Shown piece by piece: positions 1-8,968 of a DNA stretch of 64,000 bases; positions within the stretch are counted from its first letter, which is position 1; each line of letters begins with the position of its first letter. The stretch is from 20CM-2-55-15 sp963738025 (GTDB taxonomy: Bacteria > Acidobacteriota > Terriglobia > 20CM-2-55-15), in the NCBI GenBank assembly GCA_963738025.1, contig CAVTWA010000020.1, forward strand, positions 1 to 64,000. The letters are read 5' to 3'. The translations under genes were made by a program, and so were the position numbers. The notes under the pieces are model-generated. The model was not told the DNA's origin and did not search any database. It was given only the letters and a program-made list of their open reading frames with translations.

Positions 1-9
1 AACCACGTT

Positions 10-2098
10 TCATAATGCACACCTCGCTATGACATTGAAAAGTAGGGGTTCATCCGCAGGGGAATCGGTTTTGTGGGAGTAAGGACTGTGCTGAATACGG
101 TTAACGAGCCGTTTCGCACCTTCGCTTTCGAGAGTTGCGCGAGAAAAGAGCCAGGTGACCGTCCGGAGGGGATGCTCTGCCTGAATCTCGCCTTTTAGGG
201 CTGCATGACGGAGCGCGGTGGAACTGATGCTTAGAAACTGCGCCGCTTTCGTGAGATTCATCCAATCAGGTGAGTGTTCATCGACCGGTTTATAGCGAGG
301 GATCTGGTGTTTGCTGCGCAATGAAGCCACCAGTTTGCGTCTCCATCGGTTTCCGTCGGATCGTCAGTTGATGGCTTCGATTAAGCGCGCCAGCGATCAC
401 GTCATCCGTGCAGGTGTGAGCCAAAGTTCTACGGCATCCACGACTTCTTTGGGCGTCTGGCAGGTGTGCTGACCCCGGTGCCGCCGTGGCAAACATAGCT
501 GCGTATGGGCTCCGCCTTTCCAGTGGATGACGAGATTGACTTCACCGGCTACGGCATCCACATCCGCCACGATTTCGTGGATCAAGGTTCGCACGATGCG
601 TTTCTTCAAACGAATATCCGAACTGGGATTCCCCCACACTGTTTCCAAATTCTGAAGCTAATTCCAACAACTCTTCCTGGGGAGGCGCCACCATATACAT
701 CGGACCATCAGAGTGCTGATCGATCCGCGTCTCCAGTTCTCGGACTCGTTGCAAGGCGACATTCCAGCGTCGTTCCCCAGTTCATCGGCAACCAGGCGAT
801 TTTCTGGATCGGCGTGGTCGTATTGTTTCTGCGCTCGCTGGGGCGTTATAACGCGCGGCTTCCAGATCTCGCCTCAACGCCTCCAGAACTTCGTCTCGTT
901 GGCGTACTTCTTCTTGGCTGGCCATGATTGCCGACTCCACTGCTACGGGCTGAACCACGCGCAGCAATTGCTGGCCGATGGCTTCATCGACCGTGTCCAC
1001 CGAAGGCGATGCATCTGGGCTCACCATTATCCAGCCAACCGCGATTACAGCTATAGCGAACGACATCGTGCTGTTCTCCCGTGTATTGCACCGTCAGCTT
1101 GCGACCGCAACGCCTGCAGCGCAGCAGGCCACTTAGAAGAGCCAACCCACTTTGCACAGCACCGGATTGTTGCCCATCCCGCGTATTTCCGCCGATTGCC
1201 ACCTGGACCTGTTCGAACTGCTCCCAGCTAACATAGCCCTCGTGCGTATTGGGCATTAACACCAGCCACTGCTCACGGGCTTTTGTCGGGACCGCTGTCG
1301 CGGCTCACCATCTTCGTACTGGGATTATGTGTTCGCTTTTCCCGTAAGCGTACGCTCCTCCGTAAGCCGGATTGGTGAGCAGGTAGTAAACCGTTGCATA
1401 TTTCGGACGCTTCCAATCGATCGTGCCCTCGACTGTCTCCACGGGCAGTTGGAGATCGTGTTCCAAAAACCACAACAATGTCTGTCGCACCGTGCCCAGT
1501 TCCGCGAACTTGCTATACACGGACAAGATGGCTTCTTGAACACGGCGATCCGGATTCTTTTCCAGCCGATCTTCGGCTTTCACGTATCCGACCGGCGCAC
1601 GGACAATCAACTCCCCGCGCCGCGCCTTGGCCCGCCGTGCCTCCAGCGACCGCTGGCGTAATAAATCCAGTTCGTATTCGTTCAGGCTTCCTTTCAGTCC
1701 TAACAGCAGTCGATCATTACTTTGTCGTGGGTAATATGGTCTCTTGGTCGACCAACACAGTGTCCACCACGCGGCATACTTCCCACCAGTTGCTGCCACT
1801 CCCGGCTGTTGCGGGCGAATCGAGACACTTCCCGGGCGGCCACTGCGCCCACTTTGCCCATGCATACTTGCGTCACCATACGTTCAAACCCGGATCGGGT
1901 TACCGTTCCCGCGGCGGAGCAACCCAGATCCTCATCGATGACCTCGATCTCTTTCCATCCCAGGAGGCGCAGCCGCTCCTGCATCGCATATTGCAGCTTC
2001 TGGCTCTCCAGATTGTGATGCACTTGATAGGTCGACGATTGTCGGACGTACAACAACGCCTTCCGCCCAATATGTTGGCTTTTGACTTTGTCACTCAT
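10..2098 (-). pseudogene. Decayed large serine recombinase (cassette 1)
   Basis: All parts of a large serine recombinase are present, but spread over at least five reading frames. From the 5' side: resolvase catalytic domain (ATG at 2098; nucleophile serine in LYVRQSS; later EVSRFARN), Recombinase domain (SNDRLLLGLKGSLNEYELD near 1700-1650), zinc ribbon (LRCRRCGRKL near 1120), a coiled-coil stretch, and a C-terminal helix-turn-helix (TKAAQFLSISSTALRHA near 250). Frames change near 1770, 1730, 1310 and several times below 1000. The start overlaps the stop of the small upstream ORF. Family members integrate or excise DNA by serine chemistry; this copy cannot make one protein. The same gene order recurs at 19.9-22.5 kb. 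No cargo is visible. Confidence 0.85.
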
Positions 2099-2276
2099 CG
2101 CCGGCCTCCTTGTTTTGAAGACTGCGTTGGTTTTCCCAATGCTGGCGTAACAATCGTGATAGCAGCCGGATCGCCTTTTGCTTTACCTCCGGGGGCATTG
2201 CTGCCCACCCCGGAATCGGTGTTGATGGATGGAATAATTCCAATTGAGATCGTCTTGGATTCGGTGTCCGTTGCAT
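2091..2276 (-). CDS. Small recombinase-associated ORF (cassette 1, ORF B)
   Basis: This 61-residue ORF ends inside the start of the recombinase gene (GATGAGTGA gives 8 bases of overlap), which suggests translational coupling. Its counterpart at 20205-20399 has the same position and the same layout: an N-terminal LELF/LLWE-type motif, then a helix ending in RLLSRLLRQH here and EALAELLLSG there. I know no function for the family. The repeated architecture (ORF A, ORF B, recombinase, each overlapping the next) is the main evidence that it is a gene and not a shadow. Confidence 0.55.
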   Translation of the reverse strand: MQRTPNPRRSQLELFHPSTPIPGWAAMPPEVKQKAIRLLSRLLRQHWENQRSLQNKEAGDE

Positions 2277-2523
2277 CAGCGCCTCCTTCGAAACGCTGAG
2301 CTTCCTTCACCATGGGGTCATGACGGGAGGCGCCGGCAAGCAGCTCTTTGAGACTCCGTAGCGCTTGGCAGCTGACGACGGGCGCATCGACCGGACACAT
2401 CGTTCGGCAGGATGAATCGAACATCCATTCCGGTATCTCCAACGCGCTACCGTGCGCGGTCTCTTCAACATGGCACCGAAACATGACGCGAACATTCTTC
2501 TCTACTCTGGCATCAACAAACAC
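2095..2523 (-). pseudogene. Small protein preceding the recombinase (ORF A, DUF5372-like), cassette 1
   Basis: The conserved part reads HYPWHPWRNRS, then ALEIPEWMFD, then ALRSLKELLAG. It matches the cassette 2 product (HYRWHPFFQRS, ARIPAWMLD, ALMDLRQLLNG). The homology starts upstream of the first ATG, at about 2565, where no start codon is seen, so the 5' end is probably lost or uses a start I cannot identify. The part after about residue 75 overlaps ORF B and is not conserved. I recall small recombinase-linked proteins of this look being called DUF5372; that name is from memory. Function unknown. Confidence 0.5.
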
Positions 2524-2589
2524 TGAACGATTGCGCCATGGATGCCATGGATAATGGACTGTTCGCGTTTCGGAAATATGGGTATTTCG

Positions 2590-2738
2590 TTGTTGACTTG
2601 TTTAACCAGTACCGGACGCATGCCGGGTTAGATGGTCGCCTGCCAAACCCCGGCGGCCCGGCATCACCGATAAGCTTCGCTTCGTATCGGTGGCAGAAAC
2701 ACTGTCGCGGGTTATACCAGACGCCGATTGCCGCCTGA
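2590..2738 (+). pseudogene. C-terminal tail of an rve (DDE) transposase
   Basis: Only the last 45 to 50 residues remain: FNQYRTHAGLDGRLP, then SPISFASYRWQKHCRGLYQ and the terminal TPIAA. This is the usual end of one group of integrase-core transposases. The catalytic core is absent; upstream the sequence runs directly into recombinase cassette 1. Either the cassette inserted here or the transposase was lost by deletion. Confidence 0.7.
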
Positions 2739-2869
2739 TTTTATGAATTCGCCATGAACAGGGGCAAAGCCGGGGGCAAAATCGGGGGCAAAACGGCCGG
2801 AACAGACCGAAATAGGCAACAATGGACGACAGTCAAGTGGTTGAATTGACAACAGCGTCCAATTAAATC

Positions 2870-2916
2870 TTGGGCTCTTAACCCAAAGGTCGGAGGTTCA
2901 AATCCTTCCCCCGCAA
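2870..2916 (+). other. 3' half of tRNA-Lys(CTT), putative attachment site
   Basis: The sequence folds as the 3' half of a tRNA: anticodon stem TTGGG/CCCAA around loop CTCTTAA (anticodon CTT), variable loop AGGTC, T arm GGAGG-TTCAAAT-CCTTC, the 3' acceptor strand CCCCGCA and discriminator A. The 5' half is missing: no TGCGGGG acceptor strand or D arm lies upstream. CCA is not encoded. A tRNA 3' end next to a tyrosine integrase gene, whose C-terminus points at it, is the classic att-site arrangement. Confidence 0.75.
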
Positions 2917-2921
2917 TTTCG

Positions 2922-2946
2922 GGCGGCTGAATAAGCCGCCTTTTTT
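2922..2946 (+). terminator. Rho-independent terminator after the tRNA half
   Basis: A perfect 7-bp stem GGCGGCT/AGCCGCC with a 5-base loop is followed by six T. It lies 5 bases after the tRNA discriminator base, as expected for a terminator belonging to the original tRNA gene. Confidence 0.8.
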
Positions 2947-3011
2947 ATTTGAGTTACAAGCCACGTTGATCATCTCTTAACAAGTCGGGGGCAAAAAAAT
3001 CGGGGGCAAAA

Positions 3012-4001
3012 CTAGCCTTCGGGGGCAAAATCCTTCCAAAACGCTCCCTCGATCAGCTCCGCCGCCTTCTTCAAATCATCCATGTCTCGATTGTTGTAAT
3101 GCTCATCGGTCGTTGTCATGCGCTTGTGTCCGAGTTGAACCGCTGCCAATTCAAGACCGCCAGCCTTCCGTAAATACTTGCTCGCCGCCCGGCGGAACCC
3201 ATGGAATCCGTCTGCGCGAGGCGTGCGTTGGATGCCACACCGGTCGAGAACCGGATAGAGCACTTCCCTTCTCAAATGATCGGGGTCATGTGGACGAGGA
3301 TCGTCATCGGATCTACAAAACACGAAATCATCGGGGCCGATATTTTTGGAGCCTTCAAGATGCTTCACTAGGACACGCTCGAGAGATCCCGGCATATGCC
3401 TGACATGCTCCTGGCCGGTCTTCGTCGAATCTTGAAGCCGACCTCTCCAAAAACTCTTTCCGAAAGTTATCGTTTTTGCATCCCAATCGATATCCTTCCA
3501 CTGAAGCGCCAACAACTCGCCCGCACGAACGCCAGTCAGCGCAATGCACCAGAAGAGGACCTTCCAGCGCACCGGCACTTCCTGAAGAATGTTCTGAACG
3601 TTTCCCGCACTCCAAATCGGCATCTTCTTGTGTCTGTGCTGTGGCCGATGCAGCTTCCGTCGTACCGGATTGTTTTCGACCAGATCGTGCGCCGCTGCGA
3701 CTTCGAACATGGCGTGCAACAATTGATAAACGTTCAGAACCGTTTTGGGACTGAGGTGTTTGTCGGCCAAACCTCGAAGAAATTCGCTGATGTGCGTAGA
3801 AGAGATATCGCTGATTTCGACGGAGCCTAACACCGGGAGGATATGGTTCTTTAATGTCGCGGCCTGCGAGTCTCGCGGGTGCACATTCACCCGACCGTTT
3901 CGGAACTCATTCCGACAATGCTCGGCGAACTTCAGCCGCTTTAAAGGCTCCGGCCACATTTCCAGCGGATAGGAGATCGGCTTTAAAGAGAAGCCGGACA
4001 C
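3012..4001 (-). CDS. int: Tyrosine recombinase / phage-type integrase
   Basis: The 329-residue protein has the catalytic set of a tyrosine recombinase: Arg in TGVRAGELLAL (about residue 159), HGFRR (267-271), LGHK (His292) and Tyr302 in DEHYNN. A SAM-like core-binding domain precedes it (about residues 45-110). The N-terminal arm-binding part looks short (integrases are often 370-400 residues), so the true start may lie upstream or the 5' end may be eroded. It faces the tRNA-Lys half-site, and its last codons contain one of the GGGGGCAAA repeats. Expected role: integration and excision of the element whose cargo probably begins upstream of it. Confidence 0.9.
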   Translation of the reverse strand: MSGFSLKPISYPLEMWPEPLKRLKFAEHCRNEFRNGRVNVHPRDSQAATLKNHILPVLGSVEISDISSTHISEFLRGLADKHLSPKTVLNVYQLLHAMFEVAAAHDLVENNPVRRKLHRPQHRHKKMPIWSAGNVQNILQEVPVRWKVLFWCIALTGVRAGELLALQWKDIDWDAKTITFGKSFWRGRLQDSTKTGQEHVRHMPGSLERVLVKHLEGSKNIGPDDFVFCRSDDDPRPHDPDHLRREVLYPVLDRCGIQRTPRADGFHGFRRAASKYLRKAGGLELAAVQLGHKRMTTTDEHYNNRDMDDLKKAAELIEGAFWKDFAPEG

Positions 4002-4078
4002 GACGAGTTGGCCGAAAGCTAAGTCCGCGAAACTTTAAGAGAAAATAAAACAGGGCAAGAAATACAAAGGAATTCGCT

Positions 4079-4969
4079 TCATCCCGCCCGGTGCGGCCGG
4101 GGCCCCTCAAGAGAAGAGCCGAGGAACTCTTGAACGAGTACGGCGATTTGATCTGCTGCCGTATCCAAGGCAAAATGACCGCCGTCCACGATGTGAACGT
4201 CAGCATTCGGTACATCTGCGCGATAGCGTTCCGGCTCGCCCGGGTCGAACGAGAGCTCATACTTGCCCCATATCACCAGCAGTCGGGGTTGGTTCTCGCG
4301 CATCCACGCTTGCCACGTCGGGTAGGCCTCCACGTTGGTTCGATAGTCATAGAACAAATCGCTTTGAATCTCAGCCTGGCTGGTCTGACTTAGAAAATAA
4401 AATTCATCAGTCCAGAGATCGGGGTTGTAGCGTTCCACATTCGGATCGTTTCCAACGTGACGAGTGCGTGTCGCGGATAACGAGAGCAAATTTGGGCGCA
4501 GTGTGCTCTCGTTCGAGGCGCGGTCCGTCCAAAAGGCGCGCCGCGTCTTCCAATTCGCACCGAGGCCTTCGTCGTGTGCGACCGCGTCTTGAACAATGAG
4601 AGCATTCACACGCTCGGGGTGCGCCAGCAGCATGCGAAAACCTACCGGACCGCCATAGTCTTGCATGTAGAGCGTGTAGCGCCGAAGGCCAAGCGCTTCG
4701 ATAAGATAATTCATAATCTCGGCATAGTGATCGAATGTATATGCAAAGGCCTTCGGGTCCGGCCAATCGCTGTGTCCGAAGCCGGGGTAGTCGGGTGCGA
4801 CCAGATGATAGCGATCGGACAACTTGGCGAAGAGCGGCTCGAACATACGCGACGATGATGGAAGTCCGTGAAGCAGAAGCAATATCGGCGCGTCTCTCGG
4901 ACCGGCCTCTCGGTAGAAAATCGAAAGCCCGTCGATCTTCATCGTGCGATAGAGCGTCGGATATTGCAT
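4079..4969 (-). CDS. Alpha/beta hydrolase, haloalkane dehalogenase/epoxide hydrolase type
   Basis: An oxyanion motif LLLHGLPSSS is followed by the nucleophile elbow MQDYGGPVG with Asp as nucleophile, the mark of dehalogenases and epoxide hydrolases rather than serine esterases. A later acid (LSFDPGE) and the catalytic His (DGGHFAL) complete the triad. I chose ATG 4969 (MQYPTLYRT) because GGAAAGGGA lies just upstream. An ATG at 5032 is in frame but lies inside the neighbouring gene's end. Length (296) fits the family. It probably follows the DJ-1 gene in one transcript. Substrate unknown. Confidence 0.85.
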   Translation of the reverse strand: MQYPTLYRTMKIDGLSIFYREAGPRDAPILLLLHGLPSSSRMFEPLFAKLSDRYHLVAPDYPGFGHSDWPDPKAFAYTFDHYAEIMNYLIEALGLRRYTLYMQDYGGPVGFRMLLAHPERVNALIVQDAVAHDEGLGANWKTRRAFWTDRASNESTLRPNLLSLSATRTRHVGNDPNVERYNPDLWTDEFYFLSQTSQAEIQSDLFYDYRTNVEAYPTWQAWMRENQPRLLVIWGKYELSFDPGEPERYRADVPNADVHIVDGGHFALDTAADQIAVLVQEFLGSSLEGPRPHRAG

Positions 4970-5006
4970 TGGCTGTCCCTTTCCGTTAACTCCTGCCAAT
5001 TGGTTA

Positions 5007-5813
5007 TCAGGCGATTTGTTCTTCTTCGGCATTAAGTGCCGTCAGAAGAAGTGTCAGAAGTGCTTCGTCAGAGAACGGATTCTGACCTGAGATCACCTCG
5101 CGATCTTGCAGAACGTAGCTCTCCCACGGAGCGGCCACACTTACCGCAGCGCCCGCCGTACTCAAGGCGAAGTCCGGGTAGAAGAGAACCTTGCCACCAA
5201 TCTCAAGCGGCTCCCGCTGCTGTTCTTCCGCCGTCGAAAAGATCGTCACCTTGTATCCTGAATAAATCCAACCTTGAGCCTTTGCCTGCGCTCCAGTTGT
5301 ATCGCCCGCCGCCAGTGCGGCGACTACCTCCGTCGAATTCGGAAGCGCCGAAAGTAGTGAAATCGGGCCATGGCAGAGCACTGCCGTAGGCTTGCCTGTT
5401 TTATGAAAATGTCTCATCACAGTGCCAGCGTCGGGATCATCGAGAAGGTCCATCATCGGGCCATGTCCACCGGGGACGAAAACAGCGCTATATTGATCGA
5501 GGCCGGATGCAATGACATCCGAGATGCGGGCTGGATTCTTGAGTGCAGTCAGGCTGTCGCGGAATTTCAGATAGTCTTGAAGCTTAGCCTCGTTCCCACC
5601 AAAGAACTGGGCTATAGCTGAATTCACGTCCATCTGTGGCGTATTGCCTTGCGGATTGGCGAAAGTAATTTCGTACCCCTCCTTCATCAGGGCGCGAACC
5701 GGGACCGTCAGCTCGTTGAGGTAATAGCCCGCCCCGGCATAAACTTTGCCGTCTTTCAACGGCAAGCCATGACCGCTCGAAACTAGCACTAAGACTTTTC
5801 CTTTCGTTGTCAT
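5007..5813 (-). CDS. DJ-1/PfpI family protein (class I glutamine amidotransferase-like)
   Basis: 268 residues with the nucleophile elbow AVLCHGPISLL (Cys) and the preceding FVPGGHGPMMDL loop, as in Hsp31/DJ-1-type glyoxalases, chaperones and deglycases. There is no signal peptide, so it is cytoplasmic. The start is supported by AGAGGTG upstream of ATG 5813. It sits with VOC-family and hydrolase genes, which fits handling of reactive carbonyls, but which activity it has cannot be told from sequence. Confidence 0.85.
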   Translation of the reverse strand: MTTKGKVLVLVSSGHGLPLKDGKVYAGAGYYLNELTVPVRALMKEGYEITFANPQGNTPQMDVNSAIAQFFGGNEAKLQDYLKFRDSLTALKNPARISDVIASGLDQYSAVFVPGGHGPMMDLLDDPDAGTVMRHFHKTGKPTAVLCHGPISLLSALPNSTEVVAALAAGDTTGAQAKAQGWIYSGYKVTIFSTAEEQQREPLEIGGKVLFYPDFALSTAGAAVSVAAPWESYVLQDREVISGQNPFSDEALLTLLLTALNAEEEQIA

Positions 5814-5962
5814 TTGTTCACCTCTCTTAAATCGGATGTGTTTTCGGGCGTCACAAGGGCTATTAGCGCGACTTCGCTTTCATTGTGGGTTTTTTGGTCG
5901 ATGGTTCGAATGGTGGGCGGATATCCGCGAGCGTTTAAATCCGCCCATCATCCGGTCGAGGG

Positions 5963-6433
5963 TTAACCGTACTTGAGATCGGTGCTCTGTCCGACCTCGA
6001 TAATATACCCGTCAGGATCGCGGATGTAGCAGCGAATTTCGCCATACTTGGGAATCGGCTCGGTGATGAACTCGGCCCCTCGACTCTTCCATAATTCATA
6101 GCACGCTTGAATATCCGCAACCCGGAAATTCATAAAGCTGTTGATGTGACTCGGGTCGGGGACGCTGAGAGTCACCGTCGGCTTATCCGGGGTCGGCCCG
6201 CCTCCAACGTTCAGAATCATCCAGATATTCGCAAGCTGAAGGTACGCAGGTGCGTTGCCGTCACCCATGCTCAGAATGCGAGCCCCGAACACCTTTTCAT
6301 AGTAGCGGGCCGATCGCTCGATGTCGGCGACGGTGAGAAACTGCGCGATGCTAATCCCCTCTAGCGGAGGCATCTCATAGCTCTCTTGCTCGATTTGTAC
6401 GCGGCTCATTGATGACTCTGATTCCTTTTTCAT
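5963..6433 (-). CDS. VOC-family (glyoxalase/bleomycin-resistance fold) protein
   Basis: One VOC domain: the first beta-alpha-beta unit starts at ISIAQFLTVADIERSARYY and the second ends in IRDPDGYIIEVGQ, giving the usual metal-site pattern. The start ATG 6433 follows AGAGGAC; an alternative is Met at 6409. Members are metal-dependent isomerases, dioxygenases or binding proteins. The gene lies among other aldehyde/carbonyl genes. Specificity unknown. Confidence 0.8.
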   Translation of the reverse strand: MKKESESSMSRVQIEQESYEMPPLEGISIAQFLTVADIERSARYYEKVFGARILSMGDGNAPAYLQLANIWMILNVGGGPTPDKPTVTLSVPDPSHINSFMNFRVADIQACYELWKSRGAEFITEPIPKYGEIRCYIRDPDGYIIEVGQSTDLKYG

Positions 6434-6459
6434 TTCTGCTGTCCTCTCTGTTCGCAAAA

Positions 6460-7361
6460 TTATGTCAAGCCACCAGCAAGATTCCCGATGCCACCCTTTT
6501 CTGCCGCCGCTTGAGCCTCGGCCGCCTGACGGAGTAGCAGGGTTTGGCTAATCGGGATTACCAATTTGCCACCTAGCACCGCTTCAGCCATAAACTCGAG
6601 CGTTTTCCTGTCGAATTTCGAAAATATCTTCGCCACCCTTATAGACGGGCAGTCCGCCGCGTTCTGCGGCACGCCGAGAACCGAAGCGAACACTCGGCCG
6701 GGCTTGATCTTCGCGATCAGCTTTTCAGCGGCTCTTCCGCCGACCGTATCCGCCACGGCATCGAACGGCGGAATATCCGCGATAGCGCCGTCGTCGTGAT
6801 AGCCACAACCTGATCGGGCCGGATGGTCTTCGCCTCATCGATTTGGCTCTTCAGAACACCCGCGATCACAATCGCCCCGCACTACTTCGCCGTAAATACC
6901 GCCGAGCGCCCGACATTTCCTATAGCACCCAGAACCATATCCGTCTGGCCCGCTTTGATTCCCGTGGCTGAAAGGAGCTGGTTACCTGCAATCGTCACCA
7001 GCGGCAAGGCCGCGCGCCGGGATCAAACCGAGCCCTTTGGGAATCCTCGACAAGACCGCCGTTCTCACGACACAAAGCTCGGCGTAAGTGTAGTCCGTCA
7101 TAGCGAACACCTGATCGCCGGCGGAAAAGCCCTCCGCCCCCGGGGCCAATCTTAACCACAGTCCCAGACATATCGACTCCCGTGAGGCCAGGGAAATGGA
7201 TCGGATAGAAATCCTTCGTCAATCCGGCACGTTGCTTGTAGCCGATCGGATTCACGCTCGTGGCGGCGACCCGGACCCGGTACGGGATCTGGATAGTCCT
7301 CGAACTTCAGTACTTCAGGACCACCACATTGATCGACGACAACTGCTTTCATGCGTCGCAC
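6460..7361 (-). pseudogene. Broken quinone oxidoreductase (zinc-free MDR family)
   Basis: The N-terminus (MKAVVVDQCGGPEVLKFEDY), the middle (NPIGYKQRAGL ... FPGLTGVDMSGTVVKIGPG) and the C-terminus (DTVGGRAAEKLIAKIKPG ... to 6460) belong to one NADPH:quinone-reductase-like protein but lie in different frames. Frame changes are near 7275 and 7140 (a G-rich run), and the region 6760-6990 has further frame changes and a stop in the expected reading. It was probably part of the same minus-strand run as its neighbours. Confidence 0.8.
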
Positions 7362-7818
7362 CGGTCATTAGGCTTGGCTTGCGTGGCAGGTTCCGAGCAC
7401 AATGATTCGTCAATCCGCCGGTGCAATCGAGGGGTATCTGCGTATACGAGGCCATTTCACGCTCTTTAAATAATGGCAAGAATACATTTCCATCTCAACT
7501 AGGACAATTCCCGAAACCTATCGGTTTCTTACGAGCTGCGTTATCGTCGCTTATCCGACAAACGGTGCACCCTTTTGCGTACTTCGTGGAGGTTTTACCG
7601 AGGATTACCGACCCTGAGTATGGCCAAAAGAACTACGCTCGTCGGGCTTTATGCGTCTTGGTTAACCACATCTACTGGCCAAAGTAAGAAAATGCGGCTT
7701 CGCCTACGTGCCAGCCCTCGGCTGTATTGTAGAAACCATTCAGTGACCCGAGGCCCCGCGAGGCCCGTCCATGCCGTCCCAGCGCGTTTACCATAGTAGG
7801 CGCGCCACCAATGCCAAC
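7362..7818. other. Intergenic, no feature recognised
   Basis: I found no convincing coding frame, RNA or repeat here. Short open frames lack any family resemblance. It separates the broken quinone reductase from the alcohol dehydrogenase 3' end. Confidence 0.5.
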
Positions 7819-8853
7819 TCACATCGTCAAAACGACGCGAAATTCTGCCTTGCCGCTCATAATACGCGCGTAGGCCTCGGCCGCCTTTTCAAGTGGGTAT
7901 GTTTCGATCATCGGACGCACGCCTTTCAGTTCGGCGAAGATCGCAGTGTCCTCGGCATCGGCTGCTGTTCCTGCAGCCGAGCCTTGAATGCTTCGACTCC
8001 CGGTAATGAGCTGTAGCGGGGTCACCTCCAGCGGATCAAATGCCACGCCGATAACGACGAGCTTGCCGTTTGGTGCCAGACCGTCGAACAGTTCAGAGAT
8101 CGCCTTCGAGCTCGGGGCCGTGGCTACAATGACCTGAGCGCCACCCAACTTTTGCAAAGCTTCGGCCGGTTTGGTCGAGTTCGTATCGACGTACACGCTC
8201 GCTCCCAGTTTCTTCCCGAGCGTACCGGTTTCAGACCCGCGTCCGATAGCCGCCACTTTGTAACCAAACTTGTTCGCGAATTGAATGCCCAAGTGACCCA
8301 GGCCGCCGATACCCTGCACGGCGACGAGGTCGCCAGGAAACGCCCCACTGTGACGCAACGCGTTGTACATGGTAACTCCGGCACAGAGCAGCGGCGCTGC
8401 TTCGGCGTCCTTTAACGTTGCCGGTATTGGCACCAGTGCCTCCACCGGAGCCACCATGTATTGCTCGTATCCGCCGTCATAGCTGATGCCCGGAACTTTC
8501 AGATTCCGGCAATTGCGGAAATCTCCGCGCCGGCAGGAAGGACACGTATTATCCTGGCCGCCGTGCCAGCCGACACCGGCGCGCTGTCCCTTCTTCCATC
8601 CGAATACGCCGGCTCCCACTTCATCGATGATGCCCGCCACTTCATGTCCGGGAGCGCGGGGATACTGAATCCCGGGCCAAAGGCCTTCTTTCGTGAAGGT
8701 GTCACTGTGGCAAACACCACAAGCCTGCACCTTGATCCGGACCTGTCCGGGACGCGGTTCAGGAATCTCGCGCTCGACGATCTGGAAATCGGCTCCTGGC
8801 TTGAAAACTTGTGCTACCTTCATCGTTCCTATTGCGACGGTTGTCGTTGTCAT
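7819..8853 (-). CDS. Zinc-dependent alcohol dehydrogenase (MDR family)
   Basis: Catalytic zinc ligands are visible in CGVCHSD and GHEVAGIIDEVGAGV. The structural-zinc loop CPSCRRGDFRNC has three cysteines at the usual spacing, the usual first one being replaced. The Rossmann nucleotide motif is GIGGLGHLGIQFA. The chosen start (MTTTTVAIGTMKVAQ, 344 residues) gives the family length; in-frame Met codons upstream add a non-conserved leader. Expected reaction: NAD(P)-linked oxidation or reduction of alcohol/aldehyde pairs. The next gene upstream is a FAD reductase on the same strand. Confidence 0.88.
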   Translation of the reverse strand: MTTTTVAIGTMKVAQVFKPGADFQIVEREIPEPRPGQVRIKVQACGVCHSDTFTKEGLWPGIQYPRAPGHEVAGIIDEVGAGVFGWKKGQRAGVGWHGGQDNTCPSCRRGDFRNCRNLKVPGISYDGGYEQYMVAPVEALVPIPATLKDAEAAPLLCAGVTMYNALRHSGAFPGDLVAVQGIGGLGHLGIQFANKFGYKVAAIGRGSETGTLGKKLGASVYVDTNSTKPAEALQKLGGAQVIVATAPSSKAISELFDGLAPNGKLVVIGVAFDPLEVTPLQLITGSRSIQGSAAGTAADAEDTAIFAELKGVRPMIETYPLEKAAEAYARIMSGKAEFRVVLTM

Positions 8854-8968
8854 ATGTGCTCCCGCGCGTATGTCATTCCTCATAAAAGCCTCCGCACGGA
8901 GTGTTCCGAAGGCTTCCAAAGGAAACACCGGCCAGTAGATCTCCGTACAGATGTTGCCAAAGTCCGGG

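Larger units (their letters stand above)
2761..3030. repeat. Six GGGGGCAAA-type direct repeats flanking the tRNA half-site
   Basis: GGGGGCAAA or a close variant occurs at 2761 (GGGGCAAAG), 2772, 2784, 2987, 3002 and 3021, all on the same strand. This gives two clusters of three on either side of the tRNA half and terminator. The last copy overlaps the final codons of the integrase gene. The arrangement resembles arm-type binding sites of tyrosine integrases, but that role is inference. Confidence 0.6.

Noticed and set aside
505..1231. Plus-strand open frames of 140-172 residues across 500-1230
   Set aside because: They are antisense to recombinase motifs on the minus strand and show no family resemblance.
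2820..2916. A complete tRNA-Lys gene
   Set aside because: Only the anticodon arm onward is present; no 5' acceptor strand or D arm lies upstream, so it is a half-site and not a tRNA gene.
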